Shown here: positions 1-10,200 of the stretch, in pieces
How positions within the stretch are numbered: position 1 is the first letter of the stretch
Layout of the letters: every line of letters begins with the position of its first letter
Assembly: GCA_029884455.1 (NCBI GenBank)
Contig: JAOUHU010000024.1
Coordinates: forward strand, 1-40,158
Origin: Gammaproteobacteria bacterium
Lineage (GTDB): Bacteria > Pseudomonadota > Gammaproteobacteria > Steroidobacterales > Woeseiaceae
Length of the DNA stretch: 40,158 nucleotides
Reading direction: 5' to 3'
Program-made: the position numbers and the translations under genes
Notes under the pieces: model-generated
What the model saw: the letters and a program-made list of their open reading frames with translations, nothing else
Told to the model about the DNA's origin: nothing
The model's database searches: none

Positions 1-642
1 CTCGCGGTGCGCCGCGGCACTTGCCGCTGCGCCCCAGGACTCCACCAGGTTGGGCAGGGTCAGGTCCCGGCCGTAATCTTTCGCCGGGAAATAGATCGCC
101 GGGCGCAGGCCCTGCCTGCCGAAAAAATCCTGGTCGAAATAATCGTAGAAGCGCCTGGGCTCGATGCCGAGGTCCTGCAGCAACTTTTTGCTCTGCGCCG
201 AATAGAGACCCGGCGATTCGAGCGACTGGCTGCCGCCGTGACACAACAAAGTACGGCCATCGAGGTCGAACTCGTTGCGCTTGGCGTGGCCGCCGAAATC
301 GTCATGATTGTCGAGCACCAGGATGCTGCTGCCCGCGCCGGCCTGGTCGCGAAACAGTTTCGCCGCAGCAAGACCCGAGATGCCGCCGCCAATGACGACC
401 AGGTCATAGATCGAATCTGTCAGTTGCCCCGGTCGTGCGTATCGGGCACCCATATTGGCAGCCGCATGCGCCACTTCGAAGGAACCTGGATGACTGCCGC
501 GCAGCCCGGTCAGCGCGGGCGGATAGTAGCGGCTGTTGGCCGCCGCGAGGATCTCAAGGGGTGACAGCGCGGTTCCGGCCGCGACACTCAGCGCCACGCC
601 ATTGAGAAAGTCACGGCGCGAAATGTTGAGTTTGTCAGGCAT
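1..642 (-). CDS. Tat-exported FAD-dependent oxidoreductase, spermidine dehydrogenase-like (partial, C-terminus missing)
   Basis: About 214 residues are visible, and the gene runs off the left edge. The N-terminus has a twin-arginine signal (SRRDFLNG, Arg-Arg at residues 9-10) followed by a hydrophobic stretch ending near residue 35, so the protein is probably exported folded with its cofactor. A dinucleotide-binding motif GGGISG lies at 85-90, with an acidic strand end (VLDNHDDFGGHAKRN) after it, typical of FAD-binding amine-oxidase-like proteins. The segment YYPPALTGLRGSHPGSFE at 39-56 recalls bacterial spermidine dehydrogenase (SpdH); that match is from memory, and the substrate is inferred. 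The ATG at 642 overlaps the end of the symporter gene by 8 bases, so the two are probably co-transcribed and translationally coupled. The substrate-binding and C-terminal FAD regions are outside the window. Confidence 0.75.
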   Translation of the reverse strand, partial: MPDKLNISRRDFLNGVALSVAAGTALSPLEILAAANSRYYPPALTGLRGSHPGSFEVAHAAANMGARYARPGQLTDSIYDLVVIGGGISGLAAAKLFRDQAGAGSSILVLDNHDDFGGHAKRNEFDLDGRTLLCHGGSQSLESPGLYSAQSKKLLQDLGIEPRRFYDYFDQDFFGRQGLRPAIYFPAKDYGRDLTLPNLVESWGAAASAAAHRE

Positions 643-2068
643 GGCCAGCGGTGTCCCTTGATGTCATGCGGCTGACCAGCAAGGTAACGAGCATGCCGAC
701 GACAAAACCCGGCAACGCCTCGTAAAGGTCATGGCTCAAGGGTTTCATCCACAGCACCCAGATGACGCTGGTAAGGAACCCGGCCAGCATGCCCGCCGCA
801 ACGCCGGCGCCGGTGGTTTTCCGGTAATACAACAGGCACAGCACCACCGGCCCGAATGCCGAGCCGAGCCCGGACCAGGCGAACAACACGAACCAGAAGA
901 TCAGCGCTTCCACCTTGAAAGCGAGCGCCACACCGAGCACACCAATTAAAAGTGTTGCGACCTTGCCGTAGACCGCAAGCCTCTGGTCGCTTTTCCCGCT
1001 GCCGAGGATGCGCTGCATCGTATCGCGCACCACGGCCGACGAAGCCAGCAGCAACAATGAATCGGCAGTCGACATGATGGCTGATAAAACGACCACGAGC
1101 AGCACACCGGTGATCAGTGGCGGAAAATAGGCGGTCGACAATACCGGGAAAATGGTTTCGGAATCTTCGAGGCCCGGGAACAGCGCGCGCCCTGCAATAC
1201 CCGCAGTCACAGCACCGATACCGAAGCAGCCCATCACAAGCAAGGAGACCCAGCGCGCCTTTTTCAGCTCGGTATCGTCACGCGCCGACATGAAACGTAC
1301 CAGCAGTTGCGGTACGCCGATAAACGGCAGACCGATCGCCAGGAAACTCAGCACCGCGACCCAACCGGCAAGGCCGTCGCCGGTGAACGAGAAAAAGTCG
1401 AGCAGGGCCGGGTCCTGGGTCGCGATGTTCGCTGTGACGGCGCCCCAGCCGCCAGCGGCTTGGATCGCGACAACCGGGACCAGGATCAGCCCGGCCAGCA
1501 TCAATACACCCTGCAGCACATCGGTGTAGGACACTGCCTTGTATCCGCCCACGAGTGTGTAGCCGGTAATGATTGCCGCGCCAACGACGATCCCAAGTTC
1601 GTAACTGAAGTCGGTAAAGCTCGCGACCGCCTTGCCCGTCGCGACCATTTGCGCCGCAATGTAAGCCGTAACCATGGTCAGGATAATAAAGACCGCGATG
1701 CCGCGTATCAGGTGCCAGTGATCCCTGAAGCGTGCCGTGAGGACATCCGGCACCGTAATCGAGTTCGTATCATCGCTGAACTGCTTCAGGCGCCGCGATA
1801 CGTAGAACCAGGCCAGCGCAACGCCTGTGACTTCGCCAACCACAACCCAGTATGCCTTGGCACCAACCGCGTAACCCATGCCCGTAAGTCCGAGCAACAG
1901 CCAGCCGCTTTCGCCGGTCGCATTGGTACTGAATGCAACCACCCAGTACGGCATTTTCCTGCCGCCGAGATAATAGCCCGCGAGCGAATGCGTTTCGCTG
2001 CGGCTCCAGATGGCGAATGCTGCCAGCAAGGCGAGGTAAACCAGCGCAACTACGATGATCTCGTTCAT
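635..2068 (-). CDS. Sodium:solute symporter (SSS/SLC5 family), PutP-like
   Basis: This 477-residue integral membrane protein has about 12-13 hydrophobic segments, the usual size for the SSS family. The motif SGWLLLGL near residues 54-61 matches the TM2 region of the E. coli proline symporter PutP. The conserved MSTADSLLLLASS segment near residue 331 corresponds to the helix carrying the Ser/Thr ligands of the Na2 sodium site. It should import a small organic solute, plausibly proline or another amino acid, with Na+ across the inner membrane. Its ATG overlaps the stop of the upstream protease in an ATGA junction, and its own stop overlaps the next gene's start. This places it in a run with a protease and an amine-oxidising flavoenzyme, consistent with uptake of digestion products. 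The exact substrate cannot be fixed from sequence. Confidence 0.9.
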   Translation of the reverse strand: MNEIIVVALVYLALLAAFAIWSRSETHSLAGYYLGGRKMPYWVVAFSTNATGESGWLLLGLTGMGYAVGAKAYWVVVGEVTGVALAWFYVSRRLKQFSDDTNSITVPDVLTARFRDHWHLIRGIAVFIILTMVTAYIAAQMVATGKAVASFTDFSYELGIVVGAAIITGYTLVGGYKAVSYTDVLQGVLMLAGLILVPVVAIQAAGGWGAVTANIATQDPALLDFFSFTGDGLAGWVAVLSFLAIGLPFIGVPQLLVRFMSARDDTELKKARWVSLLVMGCFGIGAVTAGIAGRALFPGLEDSETIFPVLSTAYFPPLITGVLLVVVLSAIMSTADSLLLLASSAVVRDTMQRILGSGKSDQRLAVYGKVATLLIGVLGVALAFKVEALIFWFVLFAWSGLGSAFGPVVLCLLYYRKTTGAGVAAGMLAGFLTSVIWVLWMKPLSHDLYEALPGFVVGMLVTLLVSRMTSRDTAGHA

Positions 2069-4485
2069 CTTGACGCCCCTATGGGTGAACCGGGTGGCGC
2101 CGACACGGGTGCCAGCGCTGCGACGCTCGCAGGATCGGCCCGCATGCGTTCGATCTGCATGCGTGCCAGCGCATAGTGCGGGTGCGCCCGGACAACCGCA
2201 GCGGTTTGCCCGGCCAGCCAGGCATCGACCTTGTTCACCGCAGCCAGGGCGGTTGCGCGCACGCTCGCATCGGCGCTGCTATCAACGCACAACTGCAGCA
2301 GACGCCTAAGCACGATGTCCGCGGTCAGTGCCTGGATTTCCTCGTCGCCGCTGTTCTCGAACCACGCCAGCGCCAGCAGGCGATCCGTGACCTCGGCAAA
2401 ATCCGGCGTGCCGCCGCGTGACATGCGCGCCGCGCGAACCGGGTTGAGCAGCACGTCGAGTGTCAGGCTGATAGCGCTGGCGGCAGGTGCGAGCGGGTCA
2501 AAAATCACACCGGTGTGGCCGCTGAATGACTCACGCGATTTCGGAAAGCCCGGTGGTCGTGGCGGTATGCCGGCTTGCAAGGCCGGTGGCAGTCGCAGCA
2601 TACCGGGGTGCAGCGCACCGACCAGCGCGTCGATTGCGGCACGCTGCCGATCGACAGCAACCGTGCGCATACTTTCCTGGCCGTCACCGCGCAGCGCGTA
2701 GTCGTAATACACACCGCCGATCAGCTTGCCGACCGCCTCAATCTGGAAACGATGCAGCAGGAAAACAGGCACCAGCGACTCTTCGATCGTCGCCAGCGGC
2801 CGGCCTATACGGATGTTGCGTTCCGACATGGCCGCGAGCGCGTACGCGCGCAGCTGCAGCAAGTGCTGGAATTCTGCGATCGCATCCGCACCGTTATCCC
2901 ACAAATTGCCATCCGGGTGCGCCGCTGACAGCGCACGCGAATCACTGTCATTCAGATACTTGTAACCGAGCTTTATGGTTTCTTCCAGGATGGCGCTGCG
3001 CGCCGCATCAGCATCAACACCATCGGCAAAATCCTGGTAGGCGTACAGCACCGTGCGCTTGTCCCAGGCACCGATCGCGTCGTCATAGGCCTTCGAGAAA
3101 TCAAGCGTGCCGTCAGCCGCGAAACGCACCAGCGGGAACGGATAGTCCATTACAGACGCACGGTCCTGGGTGCTTGCGGCAAAATTGTGCTCGAAACCAA
3201 TTGTGTGGCCCACCTCGTGGGCCGAAAGCTGGCGAATGCGTGCCAGCGCAACCTCAAGCATGGTGTCAGGTACCGATGCATCGCGGTATGGCGCGAGCAG
3301 CCCCTCGACGATCAGGTAATCCTGGCGCACGCGCAGGGAACCCAGCGAGACATGCCCTTTGATGATCTCGCCCGTGCGTGGATCGACCACCGAATCACCA
3401 TACGACCAGCCGCGGGTCGAGCGATGTACCCATTGAATGACGTTGTAGCGCACGTCCATCGGATCGGCATCGGCGGGCAGCATCTGCACCTGGAATGCGT
3501 CCTTGTAACCGGCAGCTTCGAACGCATGGTTCCACCAGCGCGCACCTTCGAGCAAAGCCGAGCGCACCGGTTCCGGCGCGCCGGGATCCAGGTAATAAAC
3601 GATCGGCTCTACCGCTTCGCTGACCGGTGCGGTCGGGTCGACTTTCTCGAGGCGGTGCCGGCGCCCGAAGTTGACGTACAAGGGATCACCGATGTCGCTG
3701 GCGTAGTCAGCAAAGCCGCTGCCGTCATAACTGAAGCCGATGACACCCGCCCGCGGGTCATAGGCGATCGGTTTGTAACCGTCGTCGGGCAGGCGAATAA
3801 AGGAATGATGCATATGCACGGTGACGACACCGGAATCCGGCGACACGGTTGGCAAATGCTCACCCGTTGCCTTGCCGGCAAAGGTGACAATTGCCTCAAC
3901 CTCGGTATTGTCCGGAAATGCCCGGGTCCGCGGCTGGTAAATGGCCGAGCGGGCCGCGTCGACAGCAAACTGGCCCTCCCCGCTCTCGGCCAGCGTTTCT
4001 GCAACGCCGTGGGCGTCGCGCAGGAAAAAATCCGTGCCATCGACGACGATACCGGTTTCGTCTTCGGCAAAAATTGCAAAGCCCCAGATGACCGACGTAG
4101 CAAACGATTCCGTGACTGCCTGGCGTTCGCTGGCATCATCACTGCGCGCACGATAGCCAAGATTGTGCTGCACCAGCAGTACCTTGGGTCCGATGCGCTC
4201 GAAGGACACCAGCCTGGTCCTGCCCAGCTGGCCGCGATCCAGGCCAAGGTCATTCGAACCAACGCCACGTGGCAGCGACGACTGGTACAGGAATTGAGCA
4301 CCGGTATTCTTGATACGGATCAGCAAACGCCCGCCTTGTTCGTCCCAGTAAAGGTCGACAAAACCGGGATAGGTCTCGTAGCTCGAATAGTCCTGCCCCG
4401 AGCTGCCTGCGTTCGAACCCGAATCACATGCCGCGAGAGCCAACAGAATTGCTGCCAGCATGACTGGCAGTTGTCGATGTCGCAT
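2065..4485 (-). CDS. Zinc-dependent metalloprotease lipoprotein (DUF5117/DUF4953 type)
   Basis: The product is 806 residues with a lipoprotein signal: a basic start, a hydrophobic core and LAAC with Cys at residue 20. It is therefore membrane-anchored and extracytoplasmic. The extended zinc motif HEVGHTIGFEH at residues 423-433 has three histidines in the HExxHxxGxxH metzincin spacing, followed by NF as is usual for the DUF4953 catalytic domain. The preceding ~350 residues, rich in beta strands and with YVNFGRRHRLEKVDP before the catalytic part, fit the DUF5117 N-terminal region. The length matches the family. The ATG at 4485 is 14 bases from the pssA stop, and the 3' end overlaps the symporter start. 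Substrates are unknown; digestion of extracellular protein is inferred. Confidence 0.88.
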   Translation of the reverse strand: MRHRQLPVMLAAILLALAACDSGSNAGSSGQDYSSYETYPGFVDLYWDEQGGRLLIRIKNTGAQFLYQSSLPRGVGSNDLGLDRGQLGRTRLVSFERIGPKVLLVQHNLGYRARSDDASERQAVTESFATSVIWGFAIFAEDETGIVVDGTDFFLRDAHGVAETLAESGEGQFAVDAARSAIYQPRTRAFPDNTEVEAIVTFAGKATGEHLPTVSPDSGVVTVHMHHSFIRLPDDGYKPIAYDPRAGVIGFSYDGSGFADYASDIGDPLYVNFGRRHRLEKVDPTAPVSEAVEPIVYYLDPGAPEPVRSALLEGARWWNHAFEAAGYKDAFQVQMLPADADPMDVRYNVIQWVHRSTRGWSYGDSVVDPRTGEIIKGHVSLGSLRVRQDYLIVEGLLAPYRDASVPDTMLEVALARIRQLSAHEVGHTIGFEHNFAASTQDRASVMDYPFPLVRFAADGTLDFSKAYDDAIGAWDKRTVLYAYQDFADGVDADAARSAILEETIKLGYKYLNDSDSRALSAAHPDGNLWDNGADAIAEFQHLLQLRAYALAAMSERNIRIGRPLATIEESLVPVFLLHRFQIEAVGKLIGGVYYDYALRGDGQESMRTVAVDRQRAAIDALVGALHPGMLRLPPALQAGIPPRPPGFPKSRESFSGHTGVIFDPLAPAASAISLTLDVLLNPVRAARMSRGGTPDFAEVTDRLLALAWFENSGDEEIQALTADIVLRRLLQLCVDSSADASVRATALAAVNKVDAWLAGQTAAVVRAHPHYALARMQIERMRADPASVAALAPVSAPPGSPIGASR

Positions 4486-4499
4486 ATTTGTTCTCGTTT

Positions 4500-5234
4500 T
4501 TATGTGGGACGGTCGCGCGTAATACGGCCCGCAATCACGCCGGCGACCAACAGGAAAATGCCTATGCCAAACAGGTATTCAGGAAAAACGCGGAACACGC
4601 CGCAGTAAAAAATCAGCGCGATATTGATGATCTGGAAGGCGTTGATGACCTTGCTCTTGCGCAAGGTCGCCTTCGGGAAACGAATTCTGGATACCATCAG
4701 GATACCGAGGATGAACATTAACACCGGCAGGTATAGGTGCAGGGGCAAAAGGGTCGTTACGTCGTCGTGCCTGATCATGACAATAACCATCGACGATATC
4801 AGGCCGCCGCCCGCGGCCGTAATTGGAATACCGGTGAACCAGCCGCCATGCGGCACATCGGAGGTCAGGTTGAAGCGCGCCAGGCGCATCGCGCCGGCGA
4901 GGACAAAAATCCCACAGGCGCTTAGCAGCACCCAGAACTGGCCCGTATCCAGTTCGATTTCGCCGTACTGCAAGCCAAGATTAAACACCAGCATCGCCGG
5001 GGCGACACCGAATGACACAAGATCCGCCATCGAGTCAAACTCCGCACCAAAACTCGAGGTCGCCTTCAGCACGCGCGCCGCAACACCATCCATCGTGTCC
5101 AGCAACCCGCACCAGACGATCATCCACGCGGCGAATTCGAGATCCCCGACCTGCGTAGTGGCAATCGATGCCAGTCCCAGCAACAGGCTGACAGCCGTGA
5201 AACCGTTTGGAATTGTGTAACGCAGGATACCCAC
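4500..5234 (-). CDS. pssA: CDP-diacylglycerol--serine O-phosphatidyltransferase
   Basis: This inner-membrane enzyme makes phosphatidylserine from CDP-diacylglycerol and serine, the step towards phosphatidylethanolamine. The complete CDP-alcohol phosphotransferase motif is visible: D49-G50, A53-R54, G63, D67 and D71, exactly in the DG-x2-AR-x8-G-x3-D-x3-D spacing. About seven hydrophobic segments follow. I chose the GTG at 5234 because it has an AGGGGG Shine-Dalgarno-like sequence six bases upstream and begins directly with the conserved RYTIPNGFT segment. A longer frame reaching an ATG at 5420 adds about 60 Arg-rich residues that do not look coding. The resulting 244 residues suit the Gram-positive/PssA-II type. 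The lipoprotein protease gene starts 14 bases downstream. Confidence 0.9.
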   Translation of the reverse strand: MGILRYTIPNGFTAVSLLLGLASIATTQVGDLEFAAWMIVWCGLLDTMDGVAARVLKATSSFGAEFDSMADLVSFGVAPAMLVFNLGLQYGEIELDTGQFWVLLSACGIFVLAGAMRLARFNLTSDVPHGGWFTGIPITAAGGGLISSMVIVMIRHDDVTTLLPLHLYLPVLMFILGILMVSRIRFPKATLRKSKVINAFQIINIALIFYCGVFRVFPEYLFGIGIFLLVAGVIAGRITRDRPT

Positions 5235-5271
5235 AGGCGCCCCCTGGCAGATTCTTGTTACAGGCGAGACG

Positions 5272-5277
5272 ATTGTA
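5272..5277 (-). promoter_or_regulatory. Candidate -10 element upstream of pssA
   Basis: Read on the minus strand this is TACAAT, a five-of-six match to the sigma-70 -10 box. Transcription would start near 5265, giving a leader of about 30 bases before the GTG at 5234. I see no convincing -35 hexamer, so the call is tentative. The whole 229-base divergent region between pssA (5234) and the DUF885 gene (5464) shows no other gene. Confidence 0.3.
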
Positions 5278-5463
5278 CCGTTATCGCGGCACTGGCGACG
5301 ACGGAATCGCCGAATTTCGATACCGATGGGCCCGCGCGGCAGCACCACCTGCAGATGACGATGGTTCTTTGCATAAGACCCTCCCGGTGGTTCGACCCGT
5401 GCTGGCTGTATTCGTGCCACGGAATGTGCTCATATGCCGGCATCGACATCATTGGAGCCGCAC

Positions 5464-7212
5464 GTGTCCAGTAACCGAGTATCCATTTGCATTCTGGCGC
5501 TGGTGCTTGGCGCCTGTAGCAAACCCGGCGATGACGCCGCAGCACTGATCAACCAGGTCGCGAGCGATTTCGTCGACGGCTATTACGCGCAGTTTCCGGA
5601 AGAAGTTTATGAGATCGGGTACGCCGGCGCACCGCTCGACCGTTTTGGCGATCAAAGCGCGTCTGCGCTGGCGGACTGGGATGCCAGGGTCGACGCCTGG
5701 CTGCAAACCCTTGATGCCATTGATCTCGCCGAAGTAACTGACACTAACGCGGCACTGACCTATGTTTTCGCCCGCGAAAGAATGCAGTCCATCGTCGACC
5801 GCCGCGTGTGCAGGACCGAGCTCTGGAACGTCAGCCCGGACTGGACCGGCTGGCAATTCATGTTTTCGTCGACGCTGGCCGTACAACCGGTCGACACGGC
5901 TCCCGAACGCGCGGCCGCACTCGCGCGCCTGCGCGATGCGGCGCGCTATATTCGTAACGAGATCAGCAACCTGCGCCGTGGCCAGGACCTGGGTTACAGC
6001 GCCGGGCAGAACAATGTCATCGCCGTCATCGACCAGGTCACCGCACTGCTCGATACGGCGGCCGAGGATTCGCCGCTGTACAGTCCCGCGGCGCGCTCAA
6101 CCGATGCGGATTTCATCGCTGCGTACACGGAGATCCTGCAAACCGACATGCACGATGCAATGCGTGCCTATCGCGACTTTCTCACCAACGACTACCACGG
6201 CCACGAAGCGCCCGGCGTCAGTGCGAATCGCGATGGCGCGGCCTGCTATGCCGCGTCGGTGCGTTTCTGGTCTTCTATCTCAATGGGTGCGGAAGATATC
6301 CACCGCAAGGGCCTGTCGGAGATGGCACGTATACAAAGCGAAATGTTGCAGATCGCTAAGGACTCGTTCGGCACCGAAGACGTCAAGGCACTGCTGCAGG
6401 AGCTGCGCAGCAATCCGCAGTACACCTTCAAGACCGAGCAGGAGATGCTCGACTACGTGACTGCGGCGGTCGCGCGGGGCAAGGCGGCCGTCGGTGACTG
6501 GTTTGGCAATGTACCCGACGTGCCGCTGGTCATCAGGCCGTTCCCTGACTATGAAAAAAATTCGGGCGGCGGCTGGTTCTCATCCGCTGCCGAGGACGGC
6601 AGTCGCCCCGCGACCTACCTCGTCGGCACCTACGACCCGACGCATATCAGCAAGGCAGGCGTTGAGTCGACCGCATTCCACGAGAGCTATCCGGGCCACC
6701 ATTTGCAGAGCGCCGTGGCGCTGGCCAACAGGTCCGCGCACCCGATTCTGCGTTTCATGTACGTATCCGGGTTCGCCGAAGGCTGGGGCCTGTACTCCGA
6801 AAAGCTGGCTGACGAGATGAAACTTTACTCCAGCGACGTTGCACGGCTCGGCATGCTGTCGAACGAAGCGTACCGGGCGGCAAGGCTCGTGGTCGATCCG
6901 GGCATGCACGTCATGGGTTGGTCACGTGACGACGCGATCCGCTACATGCTGGAGCACACCGTAGAAAGCGAAAACAGCATTCACAGCGAGGTCGATCGCT
7001 ACTCGGCAGTGCCCGGCCAAGCCACGTCCTACCTGCTCGGCAGCCTGGAAATTCAGCGCCTGCGAAAGCATGCGCAGGACGAACTCGAAGATCGATTCGA
7101 TATCCGCGAATTTCACGACCGGATTCTCGAGCACGGCGGCGTAACGCTGCCGATGCTGGGCGCGAACATTGAGTCCTGGGTCCGGCATAAGCAGGAAGCG
7201 TTACAACAATAA
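5464..7212 (+). CDS. DUF885 family lipoprotein, putative metallopeptidase
   Basis: With the start at the GTG at 5464 the product has 582 residues. That start has GGAG six bases upstream and gives a short, well-formed lipoprotein signal (VSSNRVSICILALVLGAC). An in-frame ATG at 5434 would add ten residues. The DUF885 signature HESYPGHHLQ begins near residue 406, followed about 35 residues later by FAEGWGLYSE. Together these give a gluzincin-like HExxxxHH plus Glu arrangement. The family is widespread in Proteobacteria and is regarded as peptidase-like, although few members are characterised. The gene is convergent with an Oar-like TonB receptor across a shared hairpin terminator. It is probably anchored in the periplasm or outer membrane. 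Confidence 0.88.
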   Translation: MSSNRVSICILALVLGACSKPGDDAAALINQVASDFVDGYYAQFPEEVYEIGYAGAPLDRFGDQSASALADWDARVDAWLQTLDAIDLAEVTDTNAALTYVFARERMQSIVDRRVCRTELWNVSPDWTGWQFMFSSTLAVQPVDTAPERAAALARLRDAARYIRNEISNLRRGQDLGYSAGQNNVIAVIDQVTALLDTAAEDSPLYSPAARSTDADFIAAYTEILQTDMHDAMRAYRDFLTNDYHGHEAPGVSANRDGAACYAASVRFWSSISMGAEDIHRKGLSEMARIQSEMLQIAKDSFGTEDVKALLQELRSNPQYTFKTEQEMLDYVTAAVARGKAAVGDWFGNVPDVPLVIRPFPDYEKNSGGGWFSSAAEDGSRPATYLVGTYDPTHISKAGVESTAFHESYPGHHLQSAVALANRSAHPILRFMYVSGFAEGWGLYSEKLADEMKLYSSDVARLGMLSNEAYRAARLVVDPGMHVMGWSRDDAIRYMLEHTVESENSIHSEVDRYSAVPGQATSYLLGSLEIQRLRKHAQDELEDRFDIREFHDRILEHGGVTLPMLGANIESWVRHKQEALQQ

Positions 7213-7215
7213 AGA

Positions 7216-7237
7216 AAGGGGGCCCAAAGGCCCCCTT
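7216..7237. terminator. Intrinsic terminator between convergent DUF885 and TonB receptor genes
   Basis: A 9-bp stem (AAGGGGGCC pairing with GGCCCCCTT) closes over the loop CAAA. On the minus strand the hairpin is followed by TTTCTTTATT, so it should terminate the TonB receptor transcript efficiently. On the plus strand only TTGGT follows, so it would be a weaker terminator for the DUF885 gene, whose TAA ends at 7212. Confidence 0.8.
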
Positions 7238-7260
7238 GGTAATGCTCCTGCTGCAAGCTT

Positions 7261-10200
7261 CTAGAAGCGTGCCTGCAGGGTCAAACGAACATGACGTGGT
7301 GTCTGCCAGGCAAACGCCGCGCCATACCATTCGTTGGCAACGCCTTCCGACGTTTCGACGTGTTCGTTGATCGAGGTCGCTTCCTGGATATCGAGGATAT
7401 TGAACACCTGCAGGTTTGCTTCCATGTCGACTCTGCCCATCTGGAAGCCGTAGGTCATTGACGCATCCAAGGTGAAATTCCACGGCGTCCGGCCACCGGC
7501 ACCGCGATTGTTCTTCACATAGATCTTGTCGGACTGTGCCGCGCCGACCGGACACGGACCGACACCACCACCCGCCAGGTTGCAGGTATTGGTGAACAGG
7601 TAAAAGGTGTCGCCGTAGGAGCCGAAGATGTCTGCGGCGTCATCCGGGTATCCCTGTCCGAACAGGCTCAATGGCCGACCGCTCGCGGCCGATGCACTCC
7701 AGCCGGCAGTCAGGTTGTCAGTGATGCTATAGCTGCCGAAGAATTTGAACACGTGCCGGCGGTCGTTTGGCAGATAACCATACGCACCATCCATGAGAGC
7801 CGGGAAATCGAAGTCCTGGGTAACACCGGCGTCGGCCTGTTGAATATCCGACTTCACCGCACCTTCAAAGTTGCCGTAGCTCTGGCCCCAGATGTACTGG
7901 GCAGAGTAATTCACGCGCTCACTGGCATGATCCCACTGCAGCTGTACCGAATGGTAGGTGTTCTGACCCTTCGGTAATTTGAGCTGCTCCGCCGTATGTT
8001 TTCTCACCACGCCGTCCGTGTCCTCCCAGGTCCCGCTGAAGCCCGGGTTTACCAGGGTGCAGAAGAACTGGTTGGCGTACGGGCCGCAGTAATCGTCCAG
8101 CGTCGCGCCAACATCCCTCGTTACATAGCGAATCGAGACTGAGTTCTGGTCACTCAGGTAGCGTTCATATCCGACGATGAACTCTTCCTTGTAGAAGGGA
8201 TCCGCTTCCTGGGCCTGGAACTGGATCTGGGTCGGCGCGGTGCCGGCCGAATTGATGACCGTCGAGTTCGCGTCGTTACCATTTACGCCGACGATTCCGG
8301 TCGGTACGCCGGTAACCGGATCAACGCCCGTGTAGGTGTAGTAGGTCCGGGTATCACTGATGCCCGCCGCGGCACGGAAGTTGGTGTTGTTCAACACCGG
8401 CAGGTAATAGCGACCCCAGGTGCTGTACAACTTGTTCTGGCCGTCGCCGGTCGGGTCCCAGCTCATACCGAGCCTTGGCGCCCAGTCCTGGTCAAAATCG
8501 GCAAACACGACGCCTGTGCCACCGATATTCGTCAGCGAGTCCTGCCGCGCACCAAGGTACAGCACCATGTTGTCATTGAGCTGCCATTCGTCCTCGATGT
8601 AGTAAGCGGTCAGTTCGCTCTTGAACTTGCCGCCTGCGTCAGCATTGCTGAAAATCCGGTTGCGCACGATTTCCAGGTCGGCACCGGTGTTATTGGTAAA
8701 CAGAACGCCAGCCGTACCCTGGATGGTCGCGCCCGGCGCCATCGTCGAATAGGTGTAATTCGCGCCGCCGATAGGCTGATTCAGATGCAGGGTGTTGCGA
8801 TCCTGCTTGTCCAGTCCGGCACGAACCAGGTGATTGCCGATGACCCATTCGACGTCCAGGCGAATCTGGTCATTGGTGTCGATATTGTCGCCAAATGTAC
8901 CGCCCGGCCCGCAGCCCTGGATTGGGGTGGACTGGTCGGAGCGATTGTCGTTGATGGTCGGACATGTTTCCGTGTCATCCGGTACGTTGGTGTACTGCGT
9001 TTCGATCTGTCCAAACATTGCGGACACCGTGATGTTGTCCGCAAATGTGCCGGTGTAGTTCAGGCTGTAGGCCTCACCACCGCGCAGCCGCGTAAAGACA
9101 CCGCTTGGCGTCGAACTGATTTCGTTGCTCACCGGATCCTTGGCATAGTGCGTGTCGATGCCGTCATTTCGGTTTGAATAGCCCCAGGCGCTGAGCCGGT
9201 GATAGTCGGTCACATCCCAGTCAATCTTGCCACCCCAGAATATGTTGTCGGAACCCGACTTTTCGATCTTGCGAAATTCCGTGTCGCGGTTGTGTTCCGC
9301 TGACGGGCTACCCGCCTGCCAGGAAAAATTCTGGTCCTGGTTTCTCGGATTGGCAATCGCGTAGATGAACAGCTTGTCCTCGATAATCGGTCCGGACGCG
9401 GTCACCCACGCTTCGGTCAGGCCATTTACATCCTTAGTCGTATCGCGGAAAACTCGGCCTGTGCCCTGGCCGCCCTGGCCACCGCCGAGCGCGCCATTGC
9501 CGCGTGAGACCTGCCCCTCCTCGTACAATGACTTTGGCTCAAAGGCCACGCCGACGCCGAATTCCCACTCGTTGCTGCCACTCTTGGTCACTGCATTCAG
9601 CACACCACCGGTGGTGCGTCCGTATTGCGACGAGTAGCCGCCGGTCTTGACCTGGAATTGCTCGTAGAACTCGAACGGCACTTCACCGCAGCCGAGCCCC
9701 TGGCTCGTATTGGTCACCTCAAGTCCGTTGATGTAACAGGAGTTCTCTGAAATTGACGAACCGCCGAAAGACACGAAGCCATCATCACCGTTGAGACCGA
9801 ATTTGCTCTCACCCAGGATCACGCCCGGCGCTAGCAGGGAGACTCCCACGATGTTGCGCGCCACTGGCATCAGGTCGATCTGCTGCTCGCCGAGCACGAG
9901 TCCGGAATCGGTTGAGTAGGTGTCGTAGGACGGGGCCGATGCCGTGACCGTAATCTCGTCCATGCTGACCTGCTCGATCAGCGGAAAGCGCGCGGTGGTG
10001 GTGCCGTTCAGCGTCACGGCGAAAGTGTCGCGCGCCACAACAGTACCGTCGCGACTGACGCTCAATACGTAGCTGCCGACCGGCAGCTGCGAAAACCTGA
10101 ATCCACCCTCGGCGTTGACGCTGACATCGCGTGTGCGCCCGGTGGACTCGTCCTTCGCATTGACCGTGTAGCTGCCACTGGTCTGGTTCTCCAGTGTGCC

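Noticed and set aside
3187..4608. Open frame of 473 codons opposite the large metalloprotease
   Set aside because: It has no signal or motif and starts inside the protease catalytic region; the minus strand protein is convincing.
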